Shown here piece by piece: positions 22,571-34,151 of a stretch of DNA of 46,515 nucleotides. Origin of the DNA: Nemertoderma westbladi (Eukaryota > Xenacoelomorpha > Nemertodermatida > Nemertodermatidae). The stretch's first letter is position 1, and every line of letters begins with the position of its first letter. A model generated the notes under the pieces. It had not been told where the DNA came from. It searched no databases and saw nothing but the letters and a program-made list of their open reading frames with translations. The stretch spans positions 1 through 46,515 of the forward strand of contig JAUCBJ010002796.1 of assembly GCA_032718475.1 (NCBI GenBank), read 5' to 3'. Both the position numbers and the translations under genes were made by a program.

Positions 22571-24779
22571 GTACATAAGTGTAAGTGAATGCTACACTAA
22601 TGAAATAAGAGTAAATTCATTCACATTAGCTTTTCGGTTTATATATGTGTATAAATTTATTGCTAATTACTTGTGGCAGCAACCTTCGCCCACGACCAAA
22701 TCTTCGCCCAGACCAATCTGTGACTTAGGCCTACTTATATTTTGCTGCATATTAAAAATCACTGAATCAAATCAAATCAAATCACTAGTAACCTAAAATA
22801 CTGTACTGTATGTGAAGCCATGTAGTACTGTACTGTACATGATGTAGTACAACTGGTATATTTCTCATATATATTAAAATTTGAGCTTAAACTCGCGAAA
22901 GAACAGCAAACAAACGTAATTGATGCATAATTTGTCATTTTGTCGGTATAGATTAGCTAAGGATGTAATATTATGCTTTTGCTAATGACTACACCTAGTT
23001 TTAATGCCAGAAACATCTAGTAACACCTAGATTTATAAATATTGAGGCAGAAAACAATAGGTTGTATTTTCGAAAATTCGAAATTAAACATCATAATTAT
23101 TGAAATATATCCGTTGCTATATTAACCCGAGCGCGATTTTTAAATTGCAGAATTGATAATCAGCCAGTAATGTAGTGGATACACTACGTCAGTACGTTGT
23201 ACTGGTACTAGACTAGAATATTAATGATTCCGATGAATACGGTGGTGAGGCATTCAAGGCGATAAAAGCTCCGTTGGATGGAAATTCATGGAGTCTCAAC
23301 GAAGTTTGGACTTTGTCGTCGTCATTCCCAGTTTATTAGACTCGGTCTTCCATTCCGGGTTTATTTGGACTCCCCGACTTTGTTCTCGGGTTTACTTTTA
23401 CTCCATATGTGCCATCACTGCCATGTTTATGTTCAAACGAGCATTTTTCTCCACCACACCGTATTCATCAATTCATCATAGTTTAGATGGAATCCTTCAT
23501 ATGAGTGAGTCGTCTTCTGTAGTACTGTAGTACCGATACAACGGAGTGCATTCTACTGAATTACTGGATGAATTGTTATCAATTCTGTTTTAAAACTCCC
23601 GCTCGGATTTGCTTAGCATAGCATAGCACGGACATATGTAGTTAATTATGACATTTAATTTTGAATTTTCAATGAAAAAATATAGCGAACTATTGTTTTT
23701 TGCGCAATTATTGATAAATCTAAGTGTTTCTCGATGTTTCCGGAGTTTAAAACTGGGTATTTCCAGGTGTTTCCACTCTTTAGTACGTACCGACCGCTGT
23801 AAAAATGCAATATTATGTACCGGTCTTGACATTGTGTCTTTACTGATTGTGAAACCGGTAGCTTATCAACCCAATAATGCGTCTCGGTTCTTAGGGGCTG
23901 TGTGTATGTCAGTGGGTGCGCCGTCCACATCAGATTCCTACTTTCCTCTGTCCACTGTCTCCTTTCTCATCACTTTGTGGATTCTGGTTTTCCGTCTCTG
24001 TAACCAGATGGGCGGTAAGCAGTGGAGGGCAGCCAGCAATAATCGTCGACATGTACGAACATTCGTACCACAGCCTTTGCGACATTGCGAGGGACAATTC
24101 CATAGTCGAATCCGGCGGTTTAACAACTAGACAATCTTGGATTATTTGGGATTACGATACAGTCCGCAGTCTACGTACTCTGAATGTCCGAATGAATGTC
24201 AGTAACAACTACTTGTCTTGCCAGCAAAAACAGCACTATTTTTAATTTAAATTTACCTCCTTTATTTGTTTATTGATTTTTAATTGGTTGCTAAGCCAGC
24301 CACCCATTCCAGTGAAGTCAACCCCCCATTGATTCGCGTATTTTTTTATCTGTTGTGTTTTTCCGTGTCGAATTTTTTGATATAGGGAACTCATTGGATT
24401 ACCTACTTCTACACGTTAAATGATTTTTGTATAAAGTATTCATATTTTTGCGTTGAGTGATATAACTTAAACTGTTCCCAAATATCGCGGTTTTTGTTGC
24501 AAAATGAGAGGCGGAAAAGAGAAATATGATAATCCGTTGTTTGAATTAGTGGTAAATCTCTTGCATTATTGGCAGTTGTAACGAGGCTTGACTCTATTGT
24601 GAAGTGGTGGTTCAAGATCATTCGAAGATCGGAATTTATTTTTAAAAATCTCGATAAATATCCATGCATTAGTTATTGTTTTCTTCGTAATTTGCCCAGG
24701 GGCAGGGATTACACATAAAGTCTCACGATTTATGTCTAGTGCGTTCCCCCCGGCGGAACTTAACTCTGGTACTCATTAA

Positions 24780-24920
24780 GTATGCAAGGGAGAGAAATGA
24801 ACCCGGGCCCAGCATTACTGGAAATTACAGAACCCCTACAGTATTATAGCCGAAATTAGAAACGTAGGACCCCTGGAGCCAGTGAGTGATGCAATTCATG
24901 CACCACTACACCACGGTGGA
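24780..24920 (-). repeat. Possible tRNA-derived SINE fragment
   Basis: On the minus strand the right end reads CCACCGTGGTGTAGTGGTGC, similar to a Pol III A box, and about 100 bases further on CCGGGTTCATTTC resembles a decayed B box. The spacing is longer than in a tRNA. The foldback element at 24923 inserted just beside this head. Confidence 0.35.
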
Positions 24921-24922
24921 AC

Positions 24923-26262
24923 GGCGCAGTGGCGGTACGGCTAATGTCGCGTTACGGAAAGTCGCGTTACGGCTAATTTTCAGAGTAGCCGTAACGCGAC
25001 TTTGAAAGTCGCGGTACGGCGACTCAAAAATCGCGTTACGGCTAATTGTCGCGTTACGGCTCATCTATTGTCTTGGTTTTACACAGGGAATTATTATCAA
25101 TATTATTCTATGGTGTTTACGTACAGATGAGAAAGGTTCGAAAAATTTAATGTACTAATGGTGTAGTGGTTAGCATACCTGAACGTTTATCGGGAGACGC
25201 GGGTTCGATCCACGCTGGTGGCGAATTCATTTTTTCCGCTCCATTTGTTATAGAGTTGGATCATCCTTAGTCCTGTTTAATTACTTATAATTTAATGTAC
25301 TAATGTTTTACATTATGGGAGTATCCAGGGGGGGGGGGGGATTTTAACTAAAAAAAACGTAATTTATTAATTAATTATTGTATTATTATTGTATTGTAGT
25401 GTATTGAGTACCACATTACACAAGAAACAATACTGTAGGTATATTGGTCTAAGGTATATCAGTATCCTGTATTGCCGAAATATTGCACTTTGAATTTATC
25501 ATAATAATAATCAAATCAAAAGTATCTAAAACTAAAGCTCTTGAATTAGCCAGTCATCGCCCGCGTATGGCATTTTGTTCGGTGGTGGGGTGGCTTGGAA
25601 TGGTTCGGCCGCGAAGGGGTGGTTCGGGGGTGCGTTTGGAAGAAATGGTTCGGCCGCGAAGGGGTGGTTCAATACACCAACATGCCAGTCGGGATCACCA
25701 CCCCCTCCCATTGCAGCTGGACTTTCAACTGGGTGATCGGCGGCTGGAAAGATGGGCCATTGCCTGCTTGTCAGTCCCCAAACAGAACGCCATATGGTCT
25801 AGGTAGCGAGCCAGGCGTTGGTTAACAACATCGATATGAAGTAGTGGAATATGTTCCACAAAACCATTCATTGCTTCTTTGGCTGCTATTATTGGCTGTA
25901 ATCGGTATCTGTGCTTGAGGCTGTGACTAAGAATACCAAAATACAATATTATATTGAATGTGAGGTTGTCGAAGAACATACAGTATGAAAGATGGTAAAA
26001 TCCCCCCCCCCCCCCCCCGGAGACTCCCATGCTGTAAAACATTATTACATTACATTTTTCGGACCTCATCTGTATGTAAACACCATAGAATAATATTGAT
26101 AATGATTCCCTATGTAAAACCAAGACAATAGATTAGCCGTAACGCGACAATTAGCCGTAACGCGACTTTTAGAGTAGCCGTACCGCGACTTTCAAAGTCG
26201 CGTTACGGCTAATCTCTCAAAAAATTAGCCGTAACGCGACATTAGCCGTAACGCGACGACAC
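24923..26262. mobile_element. Foldback DNA transposon (non-autonomous), about 1.3 kb
   Basis: Long terminal inverted repeats (about 24923-25345 and 25985-26262) flank a middle of about 640 bp. The flanks carry cggtggaac at 24914-24922 and 26263-26271, a target-site duplication of 8 or 9 bp (one base is ambiguous with the element end). The arms contain repeated GTCGCGTTACGGCTAAT words in both orientations, then a shared stretch through TCTATTGTCTTGGTTTTACA and a G tract. No transposase is recognisable; a minus-strand open frame (25725-26123) covers the middle without a known domain. The duplication length and long arms suggest a Mutator-like element, with hAT as the alternative. Confidence 0.82.
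25144..25305 (+). mobile_element. tRNA-derived SINE with 17-bp target-site duplication
   Basis: The sequence aatttaatgtactaatg is repeated exactly at 25144-25160 and 25289-25305. The 128 bp between them start GTGTAGTGGTTAGCATACC (A box) and contain CGGGTTCGATCC (B box). The anticodon stem pairs (CCTGA/TCGGG). A short unrelated tail follows. The insert interrupts the left arm of the foldback element; the right arm still shows the uninterrupted site (about 26040-26060, with two or three substitutions), so the insertion is later than the foldback element. Confidence 0.85.
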
Positions 26263-26332
26263 CGGTGGAACCATCGCCTTAGGAATTAACGACTGAAGAG
26301 GATTTTCATATCTACAACAGTTTTGTAAGAAC

Positions 26333-26632
26333 GGCGTGGCGTGGCGTGGCGTGGCGTGGCGTGGCGTGGCGTGGCGTGGCGTGGCGTGGCGTGGCGTGGC
26401 GTGGCGTGGCGTGGCGTGGCGTGGCGTGGCGTGGCGTGGCGTGGCGTGGCGTGGCGTGGCGTGGCGTGGCGTGGCGTGGCGTGGCGTGGCGTGGCGTGGC
26501 GTGGCGTGGCGTGGCGTGGCGTGGCGTGGCGTGGCGTGGCGTGGCGTGGCGTGGCGTGGCGTGGCGTGGCGTGGCGTGGCGTGGCGTGGCGTGGCGTGGC
26601 GTGGCGTGGCGTGGCGTGGCGTGGCGTGGCGT
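26333..26632. repeat. (GGCGT)n microsatellite, 60 perfect copies
   Basis: Sixty uninterrupted GGCGT/GTGGC pentamers (300 bp). All three plus frames are open and encode repeats of WRGVA, which is a composition effect. It starts about 60 bp from the foldback element. Confidence 0.98.
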
Positions 26633-27473
26633 ACAGTATATATTACATATATATTAAGAATGCTGTGCCGCCATTTCTGACAAAATTTCGCCGCCGCAAC
26701 TCTCTATCACCCATGACATTTGCTGGGTCATCCGCATCTCCAAGGCCGGTGTCCTCTAAGATGCGTCTCAAGAAAGAAATGTGATTGAAATATGATATCT
26801 CACTGAGTTGATTACAACCTGTAATTGGTCAGTTATATAATGGAGCCCTTTTGAATGAAGCATTGAAATTTCCCTTAGGAACTCTTCTGTCCTTGATCTC
26901 CCAAATTACGATGTAACATTTTTAATCTGTTTTTCTACAGCATTGCAATCAAGTTACTCCATAGCTATAGCGTAGTAGGCCTATACTTGTTACCTTTATT
27001 CCCTGCCTGTAGACTTACACTGTATTTACACTGCACAGCAGATTTAAACCTTGTAATTATCAAAAAGTCAATAGAGATATTGGTGAAAGTAAATGACTGA
27101 AAAAACAAATTTACAACAGGCGTGACAGTTCTGCATTTCTAATAACAATCTTCAACTACACCTATTGCTGTTCCGGTACAATAACCGCCTAGATTGTGGG
27201 CCTTTATTCCAAGATATTTATTACACATACAAATAGACAATAAGTAGAATATTGAAATCTTCAAACATTACTTGATCTCCCTATGATACAATTAATTAAT
27301 CATCTGAAGTGAGATACAAGCAGCCCTGATATTATATAATCTTCTCCTTATACGAGTTTCATCGCATTTAATAGGCCGCTCCGCGTTACTTTTACTTCTA
27401 CAATAACAGTTCATATATAACTAAGATCGATCGTATAGATGTAGAAAACAATGGTGTGTTTTGAATTACTCAC

Positions 27474-27871
27474 CTTTGCAATCCTAGGGTTCTTAAAATC
27501 TTCTCTCCCATAGAACATTGAACTAATACCTCATCCCCAACTCCTGTGGACGCCAACGCAAAGAAGAAGACCAGATGGCAGAACACCGCAAACCCCCCAC
27601 ATCCAATGATTCCAACGAAAAACTTGCCTGTCCGTCCGTTGATTGATTCCTTATTTGGGTATTCCATATAAGGTAACACCAATAGACACATAAGGTAGGA
27701 TAAACTGAATATGTTGTACCTGAAGAGAAGGCAGATCAACAGCAAAGCCGGCAGGAGAACCCAGAAGGTAAACTTTGACCAGAAAACGTGATCAAACGTT
27801 TCTCTTACAACGAGTTTAAAACGGTCTTTCCCAGTTTCCTGTTTCTTTTTCCGCTTGCGATGGTGCGCCAT
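27474..27871 (-). CDS. PIEZO: Piezo mechanosensitive channel, coding exon 1 (N-terminus)
   Basis: On the minus strand the start codon at 27871 has a good context (cacaATGGCG). An in-frame ATG eight codons upstream (MINCIFFT...) has a poorer context. The exon encodes 132 codons plus two bases and ends at the donor AAAG|GTGAGT. The product begins MAHHRKRKKK (basic, cytosolic), followed by FTFWVLLPALLLICLLF and LSYLMCLLVLPY, then a third hydrophobic stretch near GCGGFAVFCHLVFFFALA. This matches the start of Piezo proteins (LLLPCALLAACLLRF and LVYLLFLLLLPW in human PIEZO1). It splices in frame to 20140-19706. The N-terminal extension before the first helix is longer than in human PIEZO1. Confidence 0.92.
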
Positions 27872-27992
27872 TGTGAAAAATATACAGTTTATCAAATAAA
27901 GTTATTCACATATTGAAATATCTCTAAATCAAATTTTAATGAAATTTGAGAACCAATTTATAACTTAAGAATAGTCGATAAGTGGCAGTTCG

Positions 27993-28196
27993 TGGTGTTC
28001 GTGTTAGTTTACACAAAAAGTATGGTGTTCGTGTTAGTTTACACAAAAAGTATGGTGTTCGTGTTAGTTTACACAAAAAGTATGGTGTTCGTGTTAGTTT
28101 ACACAAAAAATATGGTGTTCGTGTTAGTTTACACAAAAAATATGGTGTTCGTGTTAGTTTACACAAAAAGTATGGTGTTCATGTTAGTTTACACAA
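27993..28196. repeat. 30-bp minisatellite upstream of Piezo, about 6.8 copies
   Basis: The unit contains TGGTGTTCGTGTTAGTTTAC, then ACAAAAAGTA, and is repeated seven times with only g/a changes in the A-rich part and one change in the last copy. GTGT-TAGTTT-ACAC forms a small dyad in each unit. The array starts 122 bp upstream of the Piezo start codon, so it lies in the 5' UTR or promoter region. Open frames on both strands come from the 30-bp period. Confidence 0.95.
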
Positions 28197-28199
28197 CTA

Positions 28200-28872
28200 A
28201 TGAATTCATCCGGACTAATTAAAGATTTAGATTACAGTAATTATTTATTAGTTAGAATAGTCGACATTTACTGGTTTTTTTGTCTTAGCCTTTTAGCCGC
28301 TATGATTATATTATAGATGGAATCTCAGTCTGACTGGTAATATAATGGGTGATCTGATCTTGGGTTCAACGTTGACATGACGTTCGTGGGGCGTCGCGCA
28401 TCAAGCGAACTTGAGCAAGTTCGAAACAAGTTAAATTTGATCTTGAGTCAAAAGTTCGAGAGGTATTTGCCCGTAACTTTCAAAATTATTGGAACTTTTT
28501 CTCTTGTATACCCATACAAAGTTTGGTTGAAAATGGTTAAAATCTTCAAAAGTTATTTACGAATGAATTTTTCACTACAGACAGACAAAACGGACATGGA
28601 ATTTTGCCATATTTACTAATTATAATTGTGCGCTAAGGCTCACCTTTACTGCGTGGCTCGCCACACAAAGCATTGGCCAAAATGTCTACTCTTCTACTCA
28701 CCACTTACTATATTAATTAACATACTTAATTAAGACAACAATTGTATTAAAGAAATGAGACAATGCGAAAAAAAATAATTAATAAAACTGTTAATTATTA
28801 CAATGGATTACTTTTATTTAAATGTAATCAAAATAGGTTAGCGAAATCTAAGATTGAAAGACTTTATCACAA
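28200..28872. other. Intergenic, no gene seen
   Basis: AT-rich. 28377-28600 has a plus-strand open frame of 80 codons with no recognisable domain; it contains a perfect dyad CGAACTTG-AG-CAAGTTCG near 28405 and a CAGACAGACAAAACGG stretch that recalls decayed transposon DNA, but I cannot place it. Confidence 0.4.
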
Positions 28873-29158
28873 CTAGAGTACATTCATTCGATTAACGTAA
28901 AACATTTTCCAAAAATACATCATCGGCAATCCTGTTTTACAAATCACCTGCTTAAAAATGTCAAAAACATATTTGAATAATTTGAAAATGGGATTCCTAA
29001 AATATTGTGGAAACAAGCAGCCAATCAAAGATGCTGCACAGAGCCAAGATCCAATCATAAACCAATATTTAGGAATTCCTTCTTGTGTTGTTTCATTCGT
29101 TATTGAACGAATAAAAAAATGTACAAGTGGGGAGGTGTCATTGAGAGCCATTAGTAGT
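28873..29158 (-). CDS. Candidate 3' terminal exon, unrecognised membrane protein
   Basis: A minus-strand frame ends MNVL-stop at 28873. Possible acceptors lie at about 29158 (cacag) and a few bases further out (gctag); alternatively MALNDTSP is a start. The peptide has a hydrophobic segment (YWFMIGSWLCAASLIGCLF) followed by a basic amphipathic stretch, which would suit a membrane protein tail. An AATAAA on the minus strand lies about 55 bp after the stop (near 28815). I do not recognise the family. The plus strand is also open here (28958-29311), so coding status is uncertain. Confidence 0.3.
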
Positions 29159-29199
29159 CTGTGGCTAGCATACAGTTTAGTACGGGGCAAATTGTCCGT

Positions 29200-31324
29200 C
29201 CGTCTGTCTGAGCGTACGACTCTCGGTCTGTCTGTTATTTATTTATATTGTTATTTACTTACACAGAATCGACAATCATGGAATTATTTATTATTTGTAC
29301 GCCGCGAATAAAGTAAAGCTAATAGCCGTTGCATTTTATAACCTTCGCTTTGGCAAACATCTTTTCTTGGTTTTTGAAAAAAGTTGAAAAATCTACAATG
29401 CAAATGCCGCAACGTTTTCAGAGAGATAGGCAAACTCAGAAACCTTAACCAGTGAATTCGAAATTAAAACAATGACGGAGCCTTCATAACCGCAGTTAAC
29501 CTATTTCCTATTCAATTCATATTGGGGAGCACAGATACGAAAAAAATAATTATGTAGAGTGCCGTCTGTCTGAGAAATTGAATTTCCCGTTTGAAGTTCT
29601 ATTAAGGAACATTCACATAGTCTATCGTGTGATTATATAATGAAACCAGCCCGAATAAAAGAATAATTACTCTCTTAGCGTATTATCTCAAGGCATACAA
29701 ATTCCCGAGCTTAATAAGCTGCATCCCTTTTCCTTGTTTCAGGATTATGGCCATACGAAGATTTAAATATCAGAGGAGATCATCAGCATCTCGGCATCCA
29801 TTGGTCGATTATAATTAGATTAAATAACATCTGGCTGATAACAATATTAGTGTATTGTAATTAAATTAATGTGAACAGGTGGGATTTAAATTTTCAAACA
29901 ATTAGGTGTCAGGTCACATGGGGGGGGGGGGGGGGGGGGTGGGTGCGTCCATAAATGACATAGAAGATGAGATAGTTCCACGCCCAGTTCCAATAATGGT
30001 TGAGAACCGAACGGCAGTAACACACATTGACTGTCATTTTTACATGTGTCATTGGGCCGGGAGAATCAGAACTGAATTTGAATTTAACTCATCTTATAGT
30101 TTTATTGTAGTAGAGTAGTCCTTTGATAACGACGTATAATGCTTTTATTAATACATATTTTATCTCACTTCATATGATATCCAGTCTGACCCTATTACAT
30201 CTTTCACCTAATCTCTTAATTAGAATGGCCCTTTTAATGAAACATTTTTTTATCTATTATATTTTCAAGACCAATTTTATTTAATAATTTTAATTCGGTG
30301 TATTTTAATGTACTTGAATTATTATTGACTCGCATTTTAAAAGTTTTTTAATGGGGGGAAAACCCCATCATCAGAATACTAGTTAATTTGTTAGCAAATA
30401 TTATCTCTGTTTTACATTATGGTGTGAATTTCTATTATTATTAATAATAATAATAATTAATTAATTATTATAATCGTAGTTAATGATTTGTATTACAGCC
30501 TTTATAAAGCAGAGTATCTGCCCTCACTTCATTAGTGTAAACAGCTTAACGAAAATTGAAATTATTAAACTTACGGTTAGTAGAACGGCAGCCTCGCCAA
30601 GCTGCACAGGGCTAATTGGTGCAAAGTTTATACCTGACATCACACTAAAAAATGTACTCCCTCTCCCCTCCCTCCCTCTTACAATAATTATATTTGACAT
30701 TTCTGACACGGCACATAAACTAATCTGCTGTTGCTAACTTTCAATGTTATTAAAGCAAAGCGTACAAATCTGCTTTACTTACTGACAGTATGAAAGCAGT
30801 TTAATCACCAGGAGACTCACATTACTTTGATAAGGAAACTTGAAAATTCATTGCAGATAAATAATAATTAAATGTAATTTAATTCGGAATTTAACATTTA
30901 AAATAATAAATCCATTTTAATGAAAATAATATCAAGAAAGAGTACAGTACTACAACAAATAATATTGTAAATTATATTTTGTACTTATAAACCTCAAACA
31001 TACAAAATAAAAACGAAAAAATATAAATGATATTATTGCAGCACAAAGAGTATTAATAATGAATATTAGGAAGGCTAGCTACCTTTACTCAGCAGGAATG
31101 GGAATGGGAATGGGGGGGGGGGTTTAATACAGCCCAATAAATAAATATACCACATCGATAACCTGATAAACGCATACAAAAATTGTATAATAAATTATAT
31201 GGTAACAAAAAATAAATATTAGTTCTTGGCTAGAATAAATTATTAAAGATTATCATTGTCCCAGTCTATGATATGATAGTAATTTACTCCAATAATAACT
31301 TTCCAAACAACTAGATTACATTAA
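29200..31324. other. Intergenic, no gene seen
   Basis: AT-rich DNA with a 20-base G tract at 29920-29939, an 11-base G tract at 31112-31122 and AT-rich dyads such as TTATTATTAATAATAATAA near 30434. Short open frames here have no recognisable content. Confidence 0.5.
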
Positions 31325-31665
31325 CAGGGTTGCCACTCTAGTTCAGTTTTAATTTTCCCTGACTTTTCCCCGACTCTTTGAAAAAAATTCCCTGCTACAG
31401 GTACACAATCGTTTTTATAGAATATAGTATAATAGTATATTGGCCGCTTGATTATATTCAAAACAAAGTTAAGCGATTAGAGTGCAGTGCACCTATATAT
31501 TTAGTGATGTGAGAAAATGTAATGGCGAGCGATGCGAGCAGAGAAAATTTTACACTTTTTCGCATTTATGACACATTTTTCAGTATATATCACATTCCCT
31601 GACATTTTTTTACATAAAGAAAAAAAATGACATTCCCTGACTATTCCAGGTGAGTGGCAACCCTG
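31325..31665. mobile_element. hAT-like MITE candidate, about 340 bp
   Basis: Ends are exact inverted repeats: CAGGGTTGCCACTC at the left and GAGTGGCAACCCTG at the right. CAGGGTTGCCA-type ends are typical of hAT elements. Subterminal TTCCCTGAC words recur on both sides (TTTTCCCTGACTTTTCCCCG left, ACATTCCCTGACTATTCCAG right). The flanks (tacattaa left, ataagacc right) do not form a clear 8-bp duplication, so the insertion is old or the ends were altered. No transposase. Confidence 0.7.
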
Positions 31666-32967
31666 ATAAGACCAAACCGCACATAATAATAATATTACAG
31701 TGGAACTCACTATAATTGCACTAATGTAATACTATTACTATAATTGGATATTACAAATTGATATTTTCTCCGTGAGGCTACCAAACCACAAGATTTTGCA
31801 CAGAATGGTCCTCACGGCAAAAGCGATGTCCTGTGAAGCGGGGGCGGATTAGTTCAAGGGTCAAGTTTGGGTGACCAATGAGACACCTCTAAATGCATTA
31901 TAGTGCCTGTTTGGAGATGTGTGCATTGACTTGACACAGTGAACCCGAAGATTGTGTATAAACTGAACCATAGTCACATTGGATGACCCAGTGTGCCTTA
32001 AAACCAAATAAATTAATAATTATTGTTAAATTTGACCTTGGTAATTTCTAACTGGACCGAAGACGCTTCGGAATACTATTAATGCTTTATTTCCCGCTGA
32101 GATATTTTATAATTAAATTGGATTAAATTTAATTTTATAATAAATTAAACAGGACCTAAAATCCAGAGTTGTGTAACTAGGTAAACCGATTTGGGGTAAC
32201 GCATAACTCCTACCATTACATGCTATAGGTTAAGAGCATGGGGCTTCAGTGGACCGTAATTTGGAGAGGAGGAAAGGCCATTTAAGAAAACAATTTTTAA
32301 TAAAATTATTAAGAATGAAGTTATGTAAAACATGAGAAAAAAAATAGTTCAATATTTCCTCTAATGTATAATTAAACTCGCTCGCACGGCAGTCATCTCG
32401 GGGTCAGAAAAAACGACATCTGATTCCCATTCAACTATTTTCATTTCCATCTCCGATCCAGCTTATAGAACTCGCTCGAACGGTATAAATAAGGGAGGCA
32501 GATCTCGAGACAAAAGGTTAAAAAAGAATATCCGCTATATTTACCTATTTAGTTTTGGTAAATAAAGTCTATAGGTTTTATTTACCAATATCGAACATGT
32601 GAAAAGATTTTGTTGAAATTTGATGAAGAAAATTGTTGTTATTAAATTGTTTATAGTGCATATTTTTATCGTCCTGTACAATTTGTTTATTGTTTTGGTT
32701 AGATTCAGATCACATGGGAGTAAACTGCAAAGTGCAATATAACAGCAGAAAGCCTGACAAACTTCCCATCTCCAAAATATTCATAAATAAAACATAAATG
32801 TAATAACTTTACATTTACTTTACAAATATAGATAATAAAACCAAATATTAAATAAATAAATAAATACAAATAGCTCCTGAAAAATACCATGTAATACCGC
32901 GCTGGAATGGAGAGGAAAATAAAAGTTAGTTCATATTAATTGTAGAATTCTTAATGTTACCACTTCC
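31666..32967. other. Intergenic, no gene seen
   Basis: No gene recognised. A copy of the dispersed word TTTATTGTTTTGGTTAG lies at about 32686-32702. CTCGCTCG-containing motifs occur twice (near 32378 and 32471). Confidence 0.5.
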
Positions 32968-33139
32968 TCAGACTGGCTCTGGGAAGTGTAATTCATATTT
33001 ACTATAGAACTCTTGTATAAATCGTGTTAGCACTTCAATTGCTGTAGAATATTCTTCCATCTCCTTGACAACCAGACCTTCGATTCCAGACTCATCAATA
33101 AGTTCACTTCGGTTCAGACAGAGGGCGTCAATTAGTTCA
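32968..33139 (-). CDS. Candidate 3' terminal exon of an unrecognised gene
   Basis: After an acceptor-like tgttcgtag on the minus strand, an open frame of 56 codons begins ELIDALCLNRSELIDESG and ends YSKYELHFPEPV-stop. The peptide is acidic, probably helical, and has the look of a conserved C-terminus, but I cannot name the family. No canonical AATAAA is seen directly downstream. The frame stays open upstream of the acceptor (to 33273) but that part is low-complexity. Confidence 0.33.
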
Positions 33140-33339
33140 CTACGAACATAAATTAATACAAACATTAATAAACAATTATTAACTACACACCTAATATCAT
33201 TTATTTGAGTTGGTGTGGAAAAACTTGCTGAAAAGCTACTTAACCAAGTGTATCTTGACCCGAAACGTAACACCTCTATAGAAATTAGTATTTAATTTTT
33301 TGTAGCTGGGGAATATCTTATATCTCAATCACAAAAAAT

Positions 33340-33445
33340 CGTTTTCTAACCAAAACAATAAGCAGAACTCTATTTCCTGTGCGACCAATTTGTGCTGGCG
33401 ATCACATTTTCCCATTGCGGTTAATGTGCGCCACTATCCGATTTG
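33340..33445 (+). repeat. Dispersed repeat copy (TTTTCTAACC family)
   Basis: TTTTCTAACCAAAACAATAA near 33342, then CATTTTCCCATTGCGG and TTAATGTGCGCCACTATC near 33405-33437. Same two blocks and order as at 22455-22570 and 33688-33795. Confidence 0.7.
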
Positions 33446-33687
33446 ATTAATTAATGAGTATCTGTTTTATTTAAAGTCTTAATATCAGATGGTGTTCTAC
33501 CATTACCAAACATTAATTTATCGCGTGAAATTGAAACAGAGAAAATTGAACACCGTTATTTTTGTGTGGGTGAGTCCAAAGTTTTCGAGTCAATGGCGAA
33601 AAATGACTGCAAACACCAACTATGTATTTAGTGGGTTTGAAAAATTAATGAAATATAGTTAAAAAAAATGAAGGAAAAGGAACAGTG

Positions 33688-33795
33688 GCGCTGTTTTCTA
33701 ACCAAACCAATAAAGTTTATTTCAATTGCGTTAAAGTTGCACTGACGATGACTATATTTTCACTTGCAGTCAATGTGCGTCGTTATCTGAAGTTT
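33688..33795 (+). repeat. Dispersed repeat copy (TTTTCTAACC family)
   Basis: GTTTTCTAACCAAACCAATA near 33692, then TATTTTCACTTGCAGTCAAT and GTGCGTCGTTATCTGA near 33752-33791. About 350 bp downstream of a sister copy in the same orientation. Confidence 0.7.
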
Positions 33796-34058
33796 TCATA
33801 CGTGTAGGTAATTGAAAAACGACCCCAATAATATAATGAAAAGGAAGTTAGTCTTCGTTATCTATGTATTGTAATGTGTTAGTGACTGTAATTAATCACT
33901 TAAGCCAAGATTAACTCTTAAAATAAGCAAGTGAATATTCGGCAGCTGTTATACTAACTTTATTTTACTTTACTGACACTTTAAAAGGCAGAGGAAATTA
34001 TTATTATCTATATGTGAATGACGTCACAACCTATTTATAATTTCAAAAACAAACATTA

Positions 34059-34064
34059 TTTATT
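34059..34064 (-). terminator. Polyadenylation signal of ETFDH
   Basis: AATAAA on the minus strand about 90 nt after the ETFDH stop codon, the first canonical signal downstream. Confidence 0.5.
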
Positions 34065-34151
34065 ATGATATATTTGTATTATTATATGAATGAATTATTA
34101 TGATTATTACATAACATAAGGAATTATGTAGGAAAACGAATTAAATAATAA

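Larger units (their letters stand above)
20141..27473 (-). other. PIEZO: Piezo intron 1
   Basis: Intron of about 7.3 kb between GTGAGT (27473-27468) and TTCCAG next to 20140. It is AT-rich and packed with repeats annotated separately: a 68-bp minisatellite, a foldback element with a nested SINE, and a GTGGC microsatellite. Open frames inside it (for example 23648-24130, 160 codons) show no recognisable domain. Confidence 0.85.

Noticed and set aside
23648-24130. 160-codon frame in Piezo intron 1
   Set aside because: No known motif, composition like the surrounding intron, and overlapping open frames on the other strand.
26336-26784. Open frames of WRGVA repeats
   Set aside because: Produced in all three frames by the (GGCGT)n microsatellite.
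19706-27871. Piezo exons as a processed pseudogene or isolated duplicate
   Set aside because: The two exons have good splice sites, a phase that joins exactly, intact frames and a good start codon, as expected for a live gene cut off by the window.
27936-28222. Open frames over the 30-bp minisatellite (for example repeated CKLTRTPYFL)
   Set aside because: The 30-bp period keeps several frames open on both strands; no gene-like flanks.
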